The notes below the pieces were generated by a model. The model worked only from the letters and a program-made list of their open reading frames with translations. It had not been told where the DNA came from and searched no databases. Positions 1-8,393 of a stretch of DNA of 64,000 nt are shown piece after piece. The translations under genes and the position numbers were made by a program. The stretch's first letter is position 1. The number at the start of each line of letters is the position of its first letter. The DNA is from Candidatus Opimibacter skivensis (lineage in GTDB: Bacteria > Bacteroidota > Bacteroidia > Chitinophagales > Saprospiraceae), in the NCBI GenBank assembly GCA_016722045.1, contig JADKGY010000008.1:124001-188000 (forward strand). Direction: 5' to 3'.

Positions 1-54
1 TGTAATTGCGCAATTGATTATTAGGTCCTATTTTTTTGTAGCGATTCAAACGAA

Positions 55-70
55 TGTTCCACGTGAAACA
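55..70. other. parS: parS-like chromosome partition site
   Basis: The 16 bases TGTTCCACGTGAAACA differ at one position from the perfect palindrome TGTTTCACGTGAAACA, the consensus bound by ParB/Spo0J. The same one-mismatch variant is a known form of parS in Bacillus. It lies in non-coding sequence just downstream of the minus-strand hydrolase gene. A 15 of 16 match is very unlikely by chance in 64 kb. ParB loads at such sites and recruits SMC, and they cluster around oriC, so this end of the window is probably origin-proximal. No parA, parB or dnaA is visible here. Confidence 0.72.
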
Positions 71-92
71 AATCTCTATTTGGAACCCCGAA

Positions 93-863
93 TCAGATTT
101 CTTTAACCTCAACAAGAAACTCATAAAGTAGCTTGTTAAATTCATCCGGGTGCTCCATCATAGGTGCATGCCCACATTTATCAAGTAGGAATAACCTGGA
201 ATCAGGGAGAAGCTCGTGGAATTTTTCACCCACAAAAGCTGGTGTAATAGTATCGTCCTTGCCCCACACAAGAAGTACGGGACGTATAATACTATGCAGT
301 CTGTCTCCGATATTATGACGAATAGCTGATTTAGCGATTGCAATAACTCTTATCGCTTTATTCCTGTCATTGACTATGTCGTAAACTTCATCAACCAATT
401 CCTTAGTTGCTACTGCAGGATCATAGAAAGTGGTTTCTGTCTTTTTCTGCACAAAATCATAATTACCCCGCTTAGGAAAAGTACTACCCAGGGCTGCTTC
501 AAATAATCCTGAACTACCGGTCAAAGTCATCGATCTGAGAATATCCGGGCGATCAAGGGCAAAAAGGATCGCAACATGCCCACCAAGACTATTACCTACA
601 AGATTTACAGATGTATAATTTTTGAAACGAACAAATTGGTTAACATGGTCAACAAGACCTGTCACAGAAAGCTTTCTAAGGGGTAATTCAAATATAGGAA
701 GAAGAGGAACAACCACATTTGCCCGTCCATTAAAATGATCTATAATCGACTTAAAGTTGCTTAGCGCTCCAAAAAGACCATGCAGAAGTAATAGAGTCGT
801 ATTATTTCCGGGATCGGTTTCAATATATTTATAACCGCTCTCCTCCTTTGTAAATAATTCCAT
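93..863 (-). CDS. alpha/beta hydrolase
   Basis: A 256-residue alpha/beta-hydrolase-fold protein. The oxyanion-hole HG is at residues 28-29 (LLLLHGLFG), the nucleophile elbow is GNSLGG with Ser92, an acidic residue lies in VWGKDDTITP, and the catalytic His is in DKCGHAPMMEHP near the C terminus. No signal peptide is visible, so it should be cytoplasmic. The fold covers esterases, C-C bond hydrolases and haloperoxidase-like enzymes, and the sequence does not fix the substrate. It lies 47 bp downstream of the heme A synthase gene on the same strand and may be transcribed with it. The fold is certain; the reaction is unknown. Confidence 0.88.
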   Translation of the reverse strand: MELFTKEESGYKYIETDPGNNTTLLLLHGLFGALSNFKSIIDHFNGRANVVVPLLPIFELPLRKLSVTGLVDHVNQFVRFKNYTSVNLVGNSLGGHVAILFALDRPDILRSMTLTGSSGLFEAALGSTFPKRGNYDFVQKKTETTFYDPAVATKELVDEVYDIVNDRNKAIRVIAIAKSAIRHNIGDRLHSIIRPVLLVWGKDDTITPAFVGEKFHELLPDSRLFLLDKCGHAPMMEHPDEFNKLLYEFLVEVKEI

Positions 864-910
864 TTGGATAATTAAAGGTGCTGTTATGTAATCGCTTACA
901 ATTTATGTAA

Positions 911-1972
911 TTATTTAATGTTTTCAGGTTTTAATACAAGATGCAGGTAAAAGAGCGCAGTTATGAATAGAATTCCTAAACCCTGATGAAGCGATCCGTA
1001 TACTACCGGAATATATCCTATACTATTAATCAAAGTCAAAATACCTAAACTAATCTGAACAACAATAATGCCAAGCAAAATGAACGATATCCAACGCCAG
1101 CTATGATCATTAGACAAGTACCACTTCACAGCAAAAACACTTGTCACTATAAAAAGAACGTAAGCCAGATTCCTATGAACAAACTGAACCAATGCAGGCA
1201 TAAAGCCGGATTGATCATAAAGTAAAAAATTGTTACTATTCCAATGATTAGTATCTAATATCAAAGATGGAATCCACTGTCCACTTATCAACGGCCACGT
1301 AGGAAAGCTTAAAGCAGCTTTCATTCCTGACATCAAGCCACCAAAAATAACCTGAATACCGGCGATAAAAAGAAGTGCTATCACAGCTTTATGCCATTTC
1401 CTGTTCAAATTCTTCTTTTGATAAGATCTGTGATTTAACCAGGTATAAAACAAAGTCTCAAATAATAAAATACCCAGGCTCAGATGAATAGTGAGCTTAT
1501 AAGCATTTACCCAAGGTCTTTCAATTAATCCGGATGCCACCATAATCCAACCAAAAATAGCCGCAAGCGCAGCTAACACTATAACCCAAAATAAATTTTT
1601 GAGCACTGTCCGAGAAAGTGATCTTCTTATTAGAAAGAAAACAAAAGGAATGATAAAAACAAAACCCATCGATCTGGCCCATAAACGATGAAAAAACTCC
1701 CAGAAAAAAATGTATTTAAATTCACTAAGGAGCATACCTGCATTGATATGTTGATATTGAGGGGTAGTTTTGTAAAGATTAAACGCTTCCTCCCATTGGC
1801 CAGGATTTAATGGAGGTATACTACCCATCACAATATCCCACCGCGTAATACTTAACCCGGAGCCTGTAAGACGTGTGATCCCGCCAAGAAGAATCTGAAC
1901 AAAAACCATCAACATTCCTGCAAAAAGCCAGTATGTAATTAATTTTTGGTCTCTGATATTTTTTGGTTTCAT
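911..1972 (-). CDS. ctaA: heme A synthase (COX15/CtaA family)
   Basis: A 353-residue polytopic membrane protein that oxidises the C8 methyl group of heme O to make heme A for aa3-type cytochrome oxidase. About eight hydrophobic helices are visible. The four conserved haem-ligand histidines are recognisable: H95 (EFFHRLWAR), H163 (TIHLSLG), H266 (VQFVHRNLA) and H329 (GSLHQGLG). The N-terminal GGITRLTGSGLSIT and the FGGLMSGMKA segment are typical of the COX15 (type 2) branch. Its presence implies an aerobic aa3 oxidase elsewhere in the genome; none is in this window. A TATCTTTG -7-like box (1980-1987, minus strand) ends only seven bases before the start codon, so a leaderless transcript is possible. 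Confidence 0.93.
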   Translation of the reverse strand: MKPKNIRDQKLITYWLFAGMLMVFVQILLGGITRLTGSGLSITRWDIVMGSIPPLNPGQWEEAFNLYKTTPQYQHINAGMLLSEFKYIFFWEFFHRLWARSMGFVFIIPFVFFLIRRSLSRTVLKNLFWVIVLAALAAIFGWIMVASGLIERPWVNAYKLTIHLSLGILLFETLFYTWLNHRSYQKKNLNRKWHKAVIALLFIAGIQVIFGGLMSGMKAALSFPTWPLISGQWIPSLILDTNHWNSNNFLLYDQSGFMPALVQFVHRNLAYVLFIVTSVFAVKWYLSNDHSWRWISFILLGIIVVQISLGILTLINSIGYIPVVYGSLHQGLGILFITALFYLHLVLKPENIK

Positions 1973-2469
1973 TCAGGACCAAAGATAGCCTAAGAAGCCA
2001 TTTCAGTTCTCCGTTGTGATATTGATGATATAATCCTTTAAATACTTTCTCTTATCATCATCATCAAGGGTGTTAGGATGTGGAAAGGATTATTACATCT
2101 CGTTTTGATATTAATAAGTCTTTTTTTATCCACCCAAATTCACACCTTTATTAACATGTTAATTATTTGATATTCAATTAATTACATCATATATTCTACA
2201 TAGCCTCCATTTTGTTAATAACTAAAAATGTTTAATACTATTTTTTTAAATATGTTAACACAACGCGTTTTTAGTTCTCCTCTCTCTTGGTAAGTTCTGT
2301 AGATAAAACCATATTGAACAACCAAACTTATTTGTACACAATTTGTCGACACCCAAAACACACATGCTGTTTAAATCTTTAATTTATCGGTATTGATATA
2401 CTAGGTTTTACACTTGCTAATTAGCTTTAATGTTTATAACTAACTGCCATCAATAAAGACTAAACCAAA
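1973..2469. other. AT-rich divergent intergenic region
   Basis: A 497-bp non-coding stretch between divergent ctaA and dtd. It is very AT-rich, with runs of T around 2125 and 2240. It holds one DnaA-box-like sequence (TTATCCACC, one mismatch) near 2127 and a TAAGTTTG box on the minus strand at 2323-2330. I find no convincing ORF, tRNA or cluster of DnaA boxes, so it is most simply the double promoter region of the two flanking genes. Confidence 0.5.
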
Positions 2470-2922
2470 ATGCGAGCTGTAGTCCAACGTGTAAGTAATG
2501 CAAGCGTGCTATCCGATGGTGTATTAACCGGAGACATTAATAAAGGCTTACTTATACTTTTAGGGATTGAGCATGATGATCACAGTGAAGATGCGGAATG
2601 GCTAAGCGAAAAAATAAGACAAATGCGTATTTTTTCAGACAGCGAAGGCAAGATGAATCTCTCAGTTGAAGATGTTGGAGGGGAATTAATGGTAATAAGT
2701 CAATTTACATTACACGCCAGTACAAAAAAAGGAAACAGACCTTCATTTATAAAAGCAGCCCGTCCTGAACAGGCAAACGAACTCTATAATTTTTTCAAAG
2801 AATGTCTTATACAAAAAACAGGAAAAGAAATAGCCTGTGGTGTATTTGGGACAGACATGAAAATAAGCTTAGTAAATGACGGCCCGGTAACCATAATTAT
2901 AGATAGCAGAAACAAAGAATAG
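2470..2922 (+). CDS. dtd: D-aminoacyl-tRNA deacylase
   Basis: A 150-residue enzyme that hydrolyses D-aminoacyl-tRNA (classically D-Tyr-tRNA) and protects translation from D-amino acids. It begins MRAVVQRV, the canonical family start. The SQFTL motif is at residues 77-81, and the GPVTI signature that forms the chirality-checking active site is at 138-142. Length and motifs match bacterial DTD exactly. It is cytoplasmic and homodimeric in characterised relatives. The MazG-like gene follows 91 bp downstream on the same strand, so the two house-cleaning enzymes may be co-transcribed. Confidence 0.96.
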   Translation: MRAVVQRVSNASVLSDGVLTGDINKGLLILLGIEHDDHSEDAEWLSEKIRQMRIFSDSEGKMNLSVEDVGGELMVISQFTLHASTKKGNRPSFIKAARPEQANELYNFFKECLIQKTGKEIACGVFGTDMKISLVNDGPVTIIIDSRNKE

Positions 2923-3013
2923 CCAACGAAAAACCAGGTATTACATAAGATATGACAGGAAGAAAGTAAAATATATGTTATGACTAATCATTAACCATTA
3001 AGAATGCAATCAG

Positions 3014-3340
3014 ATGACAATAAATGAAGCACAGCAAGAAATAGATGTATGGATAAAGAAATATGGCGGCGGTTATTTCAGTGAGCTAACCAATCTCGGT
3101 ATGCTGTCAGAAGAAGTAGGCGAAATGGCCCATTGGATAATCAGAAAATACGGAGATCAAAGTCTGAAGCCCTCGGAGAAAGAAGTAAATATAGATGAGG
3201 CCATCGTTGATGAAATGACAGATACACTTTGGGTGTTACTGTGTATGGCCAACCAAATGGGTATAGATCTTGAAAAAGGGCTTCTCAACAATTTCAATAA
3301 AAAAACTTTGCGGGATGCAGAGAGACATAAAAAACGCTGA
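3014..3340 (+). CDS. MazG-like nucleotide pyrophosphohydrolase
   Basis: A 108-residue all-alpha NTP pyrophosphohydrolase of the MazG/dUTPase superfamily. The Mg-binding pattern is visible as EExxE at residues 33-37 (LSEEVGEMAHWI) and ExxD at 67-70 (DEMTDTLWVL). The single-domain size fits the short MazG-like branch, whose members hydrolyse nucleoside triphosphates to monophosphates; the preferred substrate cannot be read from sequence. It lies downstream of dtd and meets the convergent PrsW gene after a 7-bp gap, with no room for a separate terminator. Confidence 0.85.
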   Translation: MTINEAQQEIDVWIKKYGGGYFSELTNLGMLSEEVGEMAHWIIRKYGDQSLKPSEKEVNIDEAIVDEMTDTLWVLLCMANQMGIDLEKGLLNNFNKKTLRDAERHKKR

Positions 3341-3347
3341 ATCAAAT

Positions 3348-4031
3348 CTAAATATTCGTATCTGAAAATTTCAGCCGGTCCGCACGCATTGCATTTCTAC
3401 ACACCCAAATTGAAAGGGAAAGACAACCCGCAAATACAAGGATAGCTCCGCCCATCAGTAATTCCGTATACTTCTGCAATATGAAAAAATCATAGATACC
3501 ATGCAGCACAGTTGGTATACCGATTGAAAACCATAAAAACTTCTTTTTCTCAAACTTATACCTTGAGAATAAAAACCCCATAATGATGGCAAAAAGAAAA
3601 TGAACAGGTACGGCTGTAAAACCACGTATCAGAATATTCATAAATTCTCCACCATTACTGATGTAAAGGAATCCTTCGACGAGGTTAAAACCGGCCGCAA
3701 TTCCACAAGCATAAAGAATGCCATCAGAATACCGATCGAATGATCTCCAATGAATAATGACAAAAGCCAACCACAACCATTTTGTAGTTTCTTCAATAAG
3801 CCCAACACCGATGAAGCTTTCAAGAATAATTAACGACCTGTGGCTGGCAATGACATCCCCAAGCAAAACATTCCAAAAATATTCACCCATCAGCGCGATA
3901 ACCGCTGAGATCATACCCAATAAAACACAGAATAGAAGCCTGCCGGGTTTTTCATTTGTGGCGGATCTGACCAACCATAAGATCAGCAAAGAATAAATGA
4001 AAACCGATATAAAAGAAACGACATAAATCAT
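3348..4031 (-). CDS. PrsW family intramembrane metalloprotease
   Basis: A 227-residue membrane protein with about seven hydrophobic helices. It carries the PrsW signature EExxK (Glu80, Glu81, Lys84 in GLIEETTKW), a histidine in RGFTAVPVHFLF and a second in PTVLHGIYDFF, the motifs thought to form the active site of this CAAX-protease-related family. Bacillus PrsW cleaves an anti-sigma factor; the substrate here is unknown. Its start overlaps the end of the upstream alpha/beta hydrolase by four bases (ATGA), which indicates translational coupling. An ECF-type sigma factor lies at 31.9 kb, but nothing in the sequence links the two. Confidence 0.85.
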   Translation of the reverse strand: MIYVVSFISVFIYSLLILWLVRSATNEKPGRLLFCVLLGMISAVIALMGEYFWNVLLGDVIASHRSLIILESFIGVGLIEETTKWLWLAFVIIHWRSFDRYSDGILYACGIAAGFNLVEGFLYISNGGEFMNILIRGFTAVPVHFLFAIIMGFLFSRYKFEKKKFLWFSIGIPTVLHGIYDFFILQKYTELLMGGAILVFAGCLSLSIWVCRNAMRADRLKFSDTNI

Positions 4032-4771
4032 GAGGCAAACTCATCGAAAAACTCCACCAGATCACTGATTACTTGTCGTGTGTTCTCATACATACTCATA
4101 TGGCCGATTGATTCATAGAGGTGCATACTTGTGCGTTCTGCAAGAATGGATTGCTTTAGAGCCAGATCAGAAGGAACAGCCTTGTCCGCACCTCCCATTA
4201 AAAGTAAAACAGGCATTTCGGCTGCGCGTAAGGTTTCACTATGATCCTTACGATCACGCATAGCAAGTGTTCCATAATACCAGGCGTCAGCATCATACAT
4301 AAGTCCACGCCGAATCAACATCTTAATGAGAGCTTCAGATTTATCGATATCCGCAAACAGGCCACGATAAAACTTATTAATAAAACCCACAATACCGTTA
4401 GATTTAATATCATTCATAGTTAGGGTACGCGCCTCCTTTTTCTCCGGAGAATCTGCGTAAACATGACTGTTTACAAGCACAAGGCTTGAAAGACGTGAAG
4501 GTTGGAGAGATAACATTTCTAAACAAACATAACCCCCCATACTATGTCCAACAAGATTTACCCGTCCAATTCCAATTTCATCCAGGTATTTCCAAAATTT
4601 TTTAGCTAACTCTGCTATCGTATAGTCTTCAGTCACAGGATCCATTCCAAATCCCGGCAAGGAAAGATAAATGACATTATGGCTCTCAAAAGCAAGCTCC
4701 AGGGGATACCATGTGCGATAATCGAATCCATATCCATGTACTAGTATCGTATTCCTTGATGGTACGTTCAT
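4028..4771 (-). CDS. alpha/beta hydrolase
   Basis: A 247-residue alpha/beta hydrolase. It has the oxyanion motif VHGYG near residue 11, the nucleophile elbow GHSMGG with Ser77, an acidic residue in LLMGGADKAVP, and the catalytic His in ESIGHMSMYE. There is no signal peptide. It resembles the MhpC/BioH/3-oxoadipate enol-lactonase group, but the substrate is undefined. It is the first gene of a two-gene unit with the PrsW-type protease (4-bp overlap) and is divergent from the transhydrogenase gene. It is only distantly similar to the hydrolase at 93-863. Confidence 0.87.
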   Translation of the reverse strand: MNVPSRNTILVHGYGFDYRTWYPLELAFESHNVIYLSLPGFGMDPVTEDYTIAELAKKFWKYLDEIGIGRVNLVGHSMGGYVCLEMLSLQPSRLSSLVLVNSHVYADSPEKKEARTLTMNDIKSNGIVGFINKFYRGLFADIDKSEALIKMLIRRGLMYDADAWYYGTLAMRDRKDHSETLRAAEMPVLLLMGGADKAVPSDLALKQSILAERTSMHLYESIGHMSMYENTRQVISDLVEFFDEFAS

Positions 4772-4929
4772 AATAGAAGATATTAAGTAGGTGAAATTAG
4801 ATCAATTATTTTAGGATATTGGCTTCGGCGATTTTTTAAAAGAACCCGAAAAGAACAACCATAGGCGCCTATGTATTCAACCAAAGCAAATATTACTACT
4901 ATCTTTCGCCCTTATAAAGCAACATAAAG

Positions 4930-6009
4930 ATGTCGATGACCATAGGCGTGCTCAAAGAATCAGCCGATAAACGCGTAGCAATAACACCGGACAATATTAA
5001 GCGGTCCAAACTCAAAGATGTGAGTTGGTGGATTGAATCAGGCGCGGGTAACGATGCCGGATTTGAAGACAAGCATTATGCCGGACTGGCAACTATAAAA
5101 GATAAAGGAGCGATCCTTGCGGGTGCAGATATACTTGTTACTATTTTTTCTCCGGCTGATGAAGATCTTGCCGGGATCAAAGAAGGAACATTGTTGATAT
5201 CACAATTCAGGTCCTATCAGGACCCGGGCATCATCGAAAAACTCTCAAAATATCCTATTCGTGTGATCAGCATGGATATGATTCCACGTACTACCCTTGC
5301 TCAATCAATGGATGTGCTTTCATCAATGGCATCGATAGCAGGATACAGAGCTGTATTGATGGCAGCCCAAAAACTTCCTCGTTATTTCCCGATGATGATC
5401 ACTTCTGCCGGGAGCATTCGTCCTGCAAAAGCACTCATTATTGGCGCCGGTGTAGCCGGATTACAAGCGATAGCCACAGCAAGAAAATTAGGCGCTGTCG
5501 TGGAAGCATTTGATGTACGGCAAGCCGCCAAAGAAGAAGTACAAAGCCTTGGCGCAAAATTTGTAGAAGTTCCGGGAGCTGCTGATGATAAAGGCGCCGG
5601 CGGTTATGCGGTCCAGCAAACAGAAGAGTTTTTGACCAGGCAACGGGCGGAAGTACAAGCCCGTGCAGCAAAATCAGATGTCATTATCTGCACCGCACAA
5701 GTAAGAGGGCGCAAAGCACCTGTTCTCATTGAAGCGGATACCATTCCACTGATGAGACACGGCTCTGTGATCATTGATCTTGCGGCGTCGACAGGAGGCA
5801 ATTGTGCTTTGACGCAAAATGATAAAACGATTGTCATAAGCGGCATTACAATTATCGGCAACTCTTCCCTTGAAACAGAAATGCCCGAAGACGCCAGCCA
5901 GATGTATGGCAATAATGTCCTGAACCTACTTAATCACATCATAAAAGAAGGCGTGCTCAATCTGAAGTTGGATGATGAAATCGTAAAAGGGTCATTAATT
6001 AAAACTTAG
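4930..6009 (+). CDS. pntA: NAD(P) transhydrogenase subunit alpha (domain I only)
   Basis: A 359-residue soluble protein matching the NAD(H)-binding domain I of proton-translocating transhydrogenase (the PntAA form). The N-terminal half carries MIPRTTLAQSMDVLSSMASI, typical of PntA rather than alanine dehydrogenase. The Rossmann loop GAGVAGLQA is at residues 172-180, with Asp195 placed to bind the NAD ribose. No membrane helices follow, as expected for the split alpha-1 form. What is odd is that neither pntAB nor pntB is adjacent; the next gene, 186 bp downstream on the same strand, is a cytochrome b. The partners may be elsewhere, or this subunit may feed the following electron-transfer cluster (inference). 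Confidence 0.88.
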   Translation: MSMTIGVLKESADKRVAITPDNIKRSKLKDVSWWIESGAGNDAGFEDKHYAGLATIKDKGAILAGADILVTIFSPADEDLAGIKEGTLLISQFRSYQDPGIIEKLSKYPIRVISMDMIPRTTLAQSMDVLSSMASIAGYRAVLMAAQKLPRYFPMMITSAGSIRPAKALIIGAGVAGLQAIATARKLGAVVEAFDVRQAAKEEVQSLGAKFVEVPGAADDKGAGGYAVQQTEEFLTRQRAEVQARAAKSDVIICTAQVRGRKAPVLIEADTIPLMRHGSVIIDLAASTGGNCALTQNDKTIVISGITIIGNSSLETEMPEDASQMYGNNVLNLLNHIIKEGVLNLKLDDEIVKGSLIKT

Positions 6010-6195
6010 GCAGCATCAGATAACACAATATTTTACGGCATAGCAAAGTTTGGAGTAGTAAGAGCCCTGATATTCGTCATCGACACCAGTGATCAGAATC
6101 AACCTGTGTCAACAGGCGAGTTACTACTTTCGATTGTTATTTATACTTTCACGGCACTCCCCCACTACAAAAGGCAAAACAAGTAAAGGCTATTT

Positions 6196-7050
6196 ATGTC
6201 TGGATTAGCACATAAGATTTATATTTCGATTCTTGTCGGGATTACATTTTTGACGTTTGTATTTCTCTGTTATTGGGGTTTTTCTTATTACAATACAAGT
6301 ATTACAGAAAGACCATTTCATGAGAATCATGCGCTATTAAAACCCAGTGGTCCGTTTGGGCATGGACTAGGTATTGTGGGCACCATTCTTATATTAATCG
6401 GTGTGTTTGGATACATCTATCGAAAAAAAAATAAATTTCTTCCGCGGGTAGGCGCATTGAAATACTGGCTGGAGTTTCACATTTTTTTATGTTCCGTTGG
6501 TCCTATTTTAATTTTATTTCACACCGCATTTAAATTCGGGGGCATAGTTTCAATCAGTTTTTGGAGCATGGTGGCTGTCGTATTGAGCGGTGTCATCGGT
6601 CGCTTCATCTATATACAGATACCAAGGACGATACAGGGAAGAGAATTAAGTCTTACCGAGATCAAGGCTATGAAAGACAGCATGAGCCAAAATCTCAGAA
6701 TTAAATATGGACTTGAAGATTCGGTCTACGAACAACTGATAGCAGCAACGCAACGCAGGAATGAAGTCAGTCAGTCGGGTTTTATAGGAATAACAACAAA
6801 TGCCGGGGTAAAGAATCAAATAAACAAAATCCTTAAGCAAACACAACTTACAGGGAAAGACAAAAAGGGTGTAATGAAGTTGGTCAAAAATGAAATGACG
6901 CTTAACACAAGAATCAGCAGGCTGCAGACCATGCAGACACTCTTCAAATACTGGCACGTGGCTCATTTACCATTTGCATTGATCATGCTCGTTATAATGG
7001 TGATCCATGTGGCGATTACGATTGCTTTTGGATATAGGTGGATCTTTTGA
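6196..7050 (+). CDS. di-haem cytochrome b-like inner-membrane protein
   Basis: A 284-residue membrane protein with about five helices (roughly 8-30, 55-75, 92-112, 117-140 and 255-279) and a long hydrophilic helical segment at 145-245. Two helices each carry a histidine pair 14 residues apart, H95/H109 and H257/H271, the spacing of transmembrane cytochromes that bind two stacked b haems. No catalytic domain is present. It overlaps or abuts the ferredoxin-flavoprotein gene that follows and stands first in the multihaem cytochrome cluster, so it is likely the membrane electron carrier between that oxidoreductase and the periplasmic cytochromes. I do not recognise a named family; the haem assignment rests on the histidine spacing. 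Confidence 0.7.
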   Translation: MSGLAHKIYISILVGITFLTFVFLCYWGFSYYNTSITERPFHENHALLKPSGPFGHGLGIVGTILILIGVFGYIYRKKNKFLPRVGALKYWLEFHIFLCSVGPILILFHTAFKFGGIVSISFWSMVAVVLSGVIGRFIYIQIPRTIQGRELSLTEIKAMKDSMSQNLRIKYGLEDSVYEQLIAATQRRNEVSQSGFIGITTNAGVKNQINKILKQTQLTGKDKKGVMKLVKNEMTLNTRISRLQTMQTLFKYWHVAHLPFALIMLVIMVIHVAITIAFGYRWIF

Positions 7051-7052
7051 TT

Positions 7053-8393
7053 ATGGAAGTTTTATTAGAAAAGGCAATTATTTATTCCGTCGTATTAGGC
7101 CTAATCCTGCTTACGATCTACATATATGTCAGACAATTAAAGAGAAACTCAAAAAGGGTTGATGAGAAAATAAAAAAGGCCAAAGAGGAAGGATTACACG
7201 AACCCGTATCGTTACATCCTGAGATTGATGTAAACACGTGTATTCAAAGCGGTGCCTGTATAGAAGCGTGTCCGGAAAAAGAAATTATAGGCATACGAAA
7301 TGGGAAGGCCACACTCATCAATGCATCAAGGTGTATTGGCCACGGGGCGTGTTTTCATGCCTGCCCGGTTGAGGCTATTACTTTAGTGATCGGAACCGAG
7401 AAAAGAGGAGTGGATCTGCCACATGTCAAACGGGATTTTGAGACCAATGTACCAGGCATGTATATAGCAGGGGAACTTGGTGGAATGGGCCTTATCAAAA
7501 ACAGCGTAGAGCAAGGTAAGCAGGCTGTAAATAATATCGTCAAAGCAATATCAAGGGCCAAAGGATCAGAATATGATCTTGTAATCGTTGGCGCGGGGCC
7601 GGCAGGAATATCCGCAACCCTTGAAGCCAAGCGTCTCGGGTTAAACTTTATTACATTGGAACAAGACACCCTGGGTGGAACAGTTTACTCTTTTCCGAGA
7701 GCCAAAATCGTAATGACCTCACCGATGGACCTGCCACTTTTTGGCAAGATTAAGCTCACCGAAACAACAAAATCAGATTTGCTTGAGCTTTGGATTAAAG
7801 TATTGAATGAGAACAACATTACAATCAAACAAAATACTAAAGTAGAATCCATTACAAAGGAAGGAGAAAACTTTAAGCTGCTGATCAACAATGGTGAAAC
7901 AGTTTTAACCAAGTCAGTATTACTCGCCATCGGCCGAAGAGGAACACCAAGAAAACTAAACGTTACCGGAGAGCATCTTGAAAAGGTAGCCTACAGATTA
8001 TTGGAGCCAGAAAACATACAGGATAAAAGCATTTTGGTCGTGGGGGGCGGCGATTCTGCAATAGAGGCGGCCTTGGCTCTTGCAGACCTAAACAAAGTTC
8101 TGTTGTCTTACCGGGGAGAAGCTTTTCAGCGAATCAAAGTAAAAAATGGTGAGAAAATAAATAAAGCCATTGCAGACGGAACAATCGAAGTCAGATTTAA
8201 TTCTAATGTGGTAGAAATAAACGAACTCAATATCATACTTTCTTTATCGGACAAGGAAATTAAAACCATTGACAATGACCTTGTTTATATTTTCGCAGGG
8301 GGCGAATTGCCAACAGATTTTCTGAAAAAGGCGGGGATAGATATCTCCACCAAATTTGGTCATGCGGTTTTAAAACACGAAAAAAAACGCTGA
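7053..8393 (+). CDS. membrane-anchored ferredoxin-flavoprotein NAD(P)H oxidoreductase
   Basis: About 446 residues. One N-terminal transmembrane helix is followed by a tandem ferredoxin segment, then an FAD domain (IVGAGPAGISA) and an inserted NAD(P) domain (VVGGGDSAIEAA), arranged as in thioredoxin-reductase-like enzymes. No CxxC redox disulfide follows the NAD(P) domain, so it is not a thioredoxin reductase. Each Fe-S motif lacks its second cysteine: the patterns are CIQSGACIEACP and CIGHGACFHACP, with Ser and His in that position, so the clusters are likely 3Fe-4S or have a non-cysteine ligand. I place the start at ATG 7053; an in-frame GTG at 7038 would overlap the cytochrome b gene. The stop codon directly abuts the ATG of the 23-haem cytochrome. 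It is the probable cytoplasmic electron entry point (inference). Confidence 0.8.
   Translation: MEVLLEKAIIYSVVLGLILLTIYIYVRQLKRNSKRVDEKIKKAKEEGLHEPVSLHPEIDVNTCIQSGACIEACPEKEIIGIRNGKATLINASRCIGHGACFHACPVEAITLVIGTEKRGVDLPHVKRDFETNVPGMYIAGELGGMGLIKNSVEQGKQAVNNIVKAISRAKGSEYDLVIVGAGPAGISATLEAKRLGLNFITLEQDTLGGTVYSFPRAKIVMTSPMDLPLFGKIKLTETTKSDLLELWIKVLNENNITIKQNTKVESITKEGENFKLLINNGETVLTKSVLLAIGRRGTPRKLNVTGEHLEKVAYRLLEPENIQDKSILVVGGGDSAIEAALALADLNKVLLSYRGEAFQRIKVKNGEKINKAIADGTIEVRFNSNVVEINELNIILSLSDKEIKTIDNDLVYIFAGGELPTDFLKKAGIDISTKFGHAVLKHEKKR

Noticed and set aside
1973..2469. Origin of replication
   Set aside because: It is AT-rich and near a parS-like site, but only one imperfect DnaA box is visible and no dnaA or dnaN gene is adjacent.
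7053..8393. Thioredoxin reductase
   Set aside because: The FAD and NAD(P) domains resemble it, but no CxxC redox-active pair follows the NAD(P) domain, and there is a membrane anchor and a ferredoxin segment.
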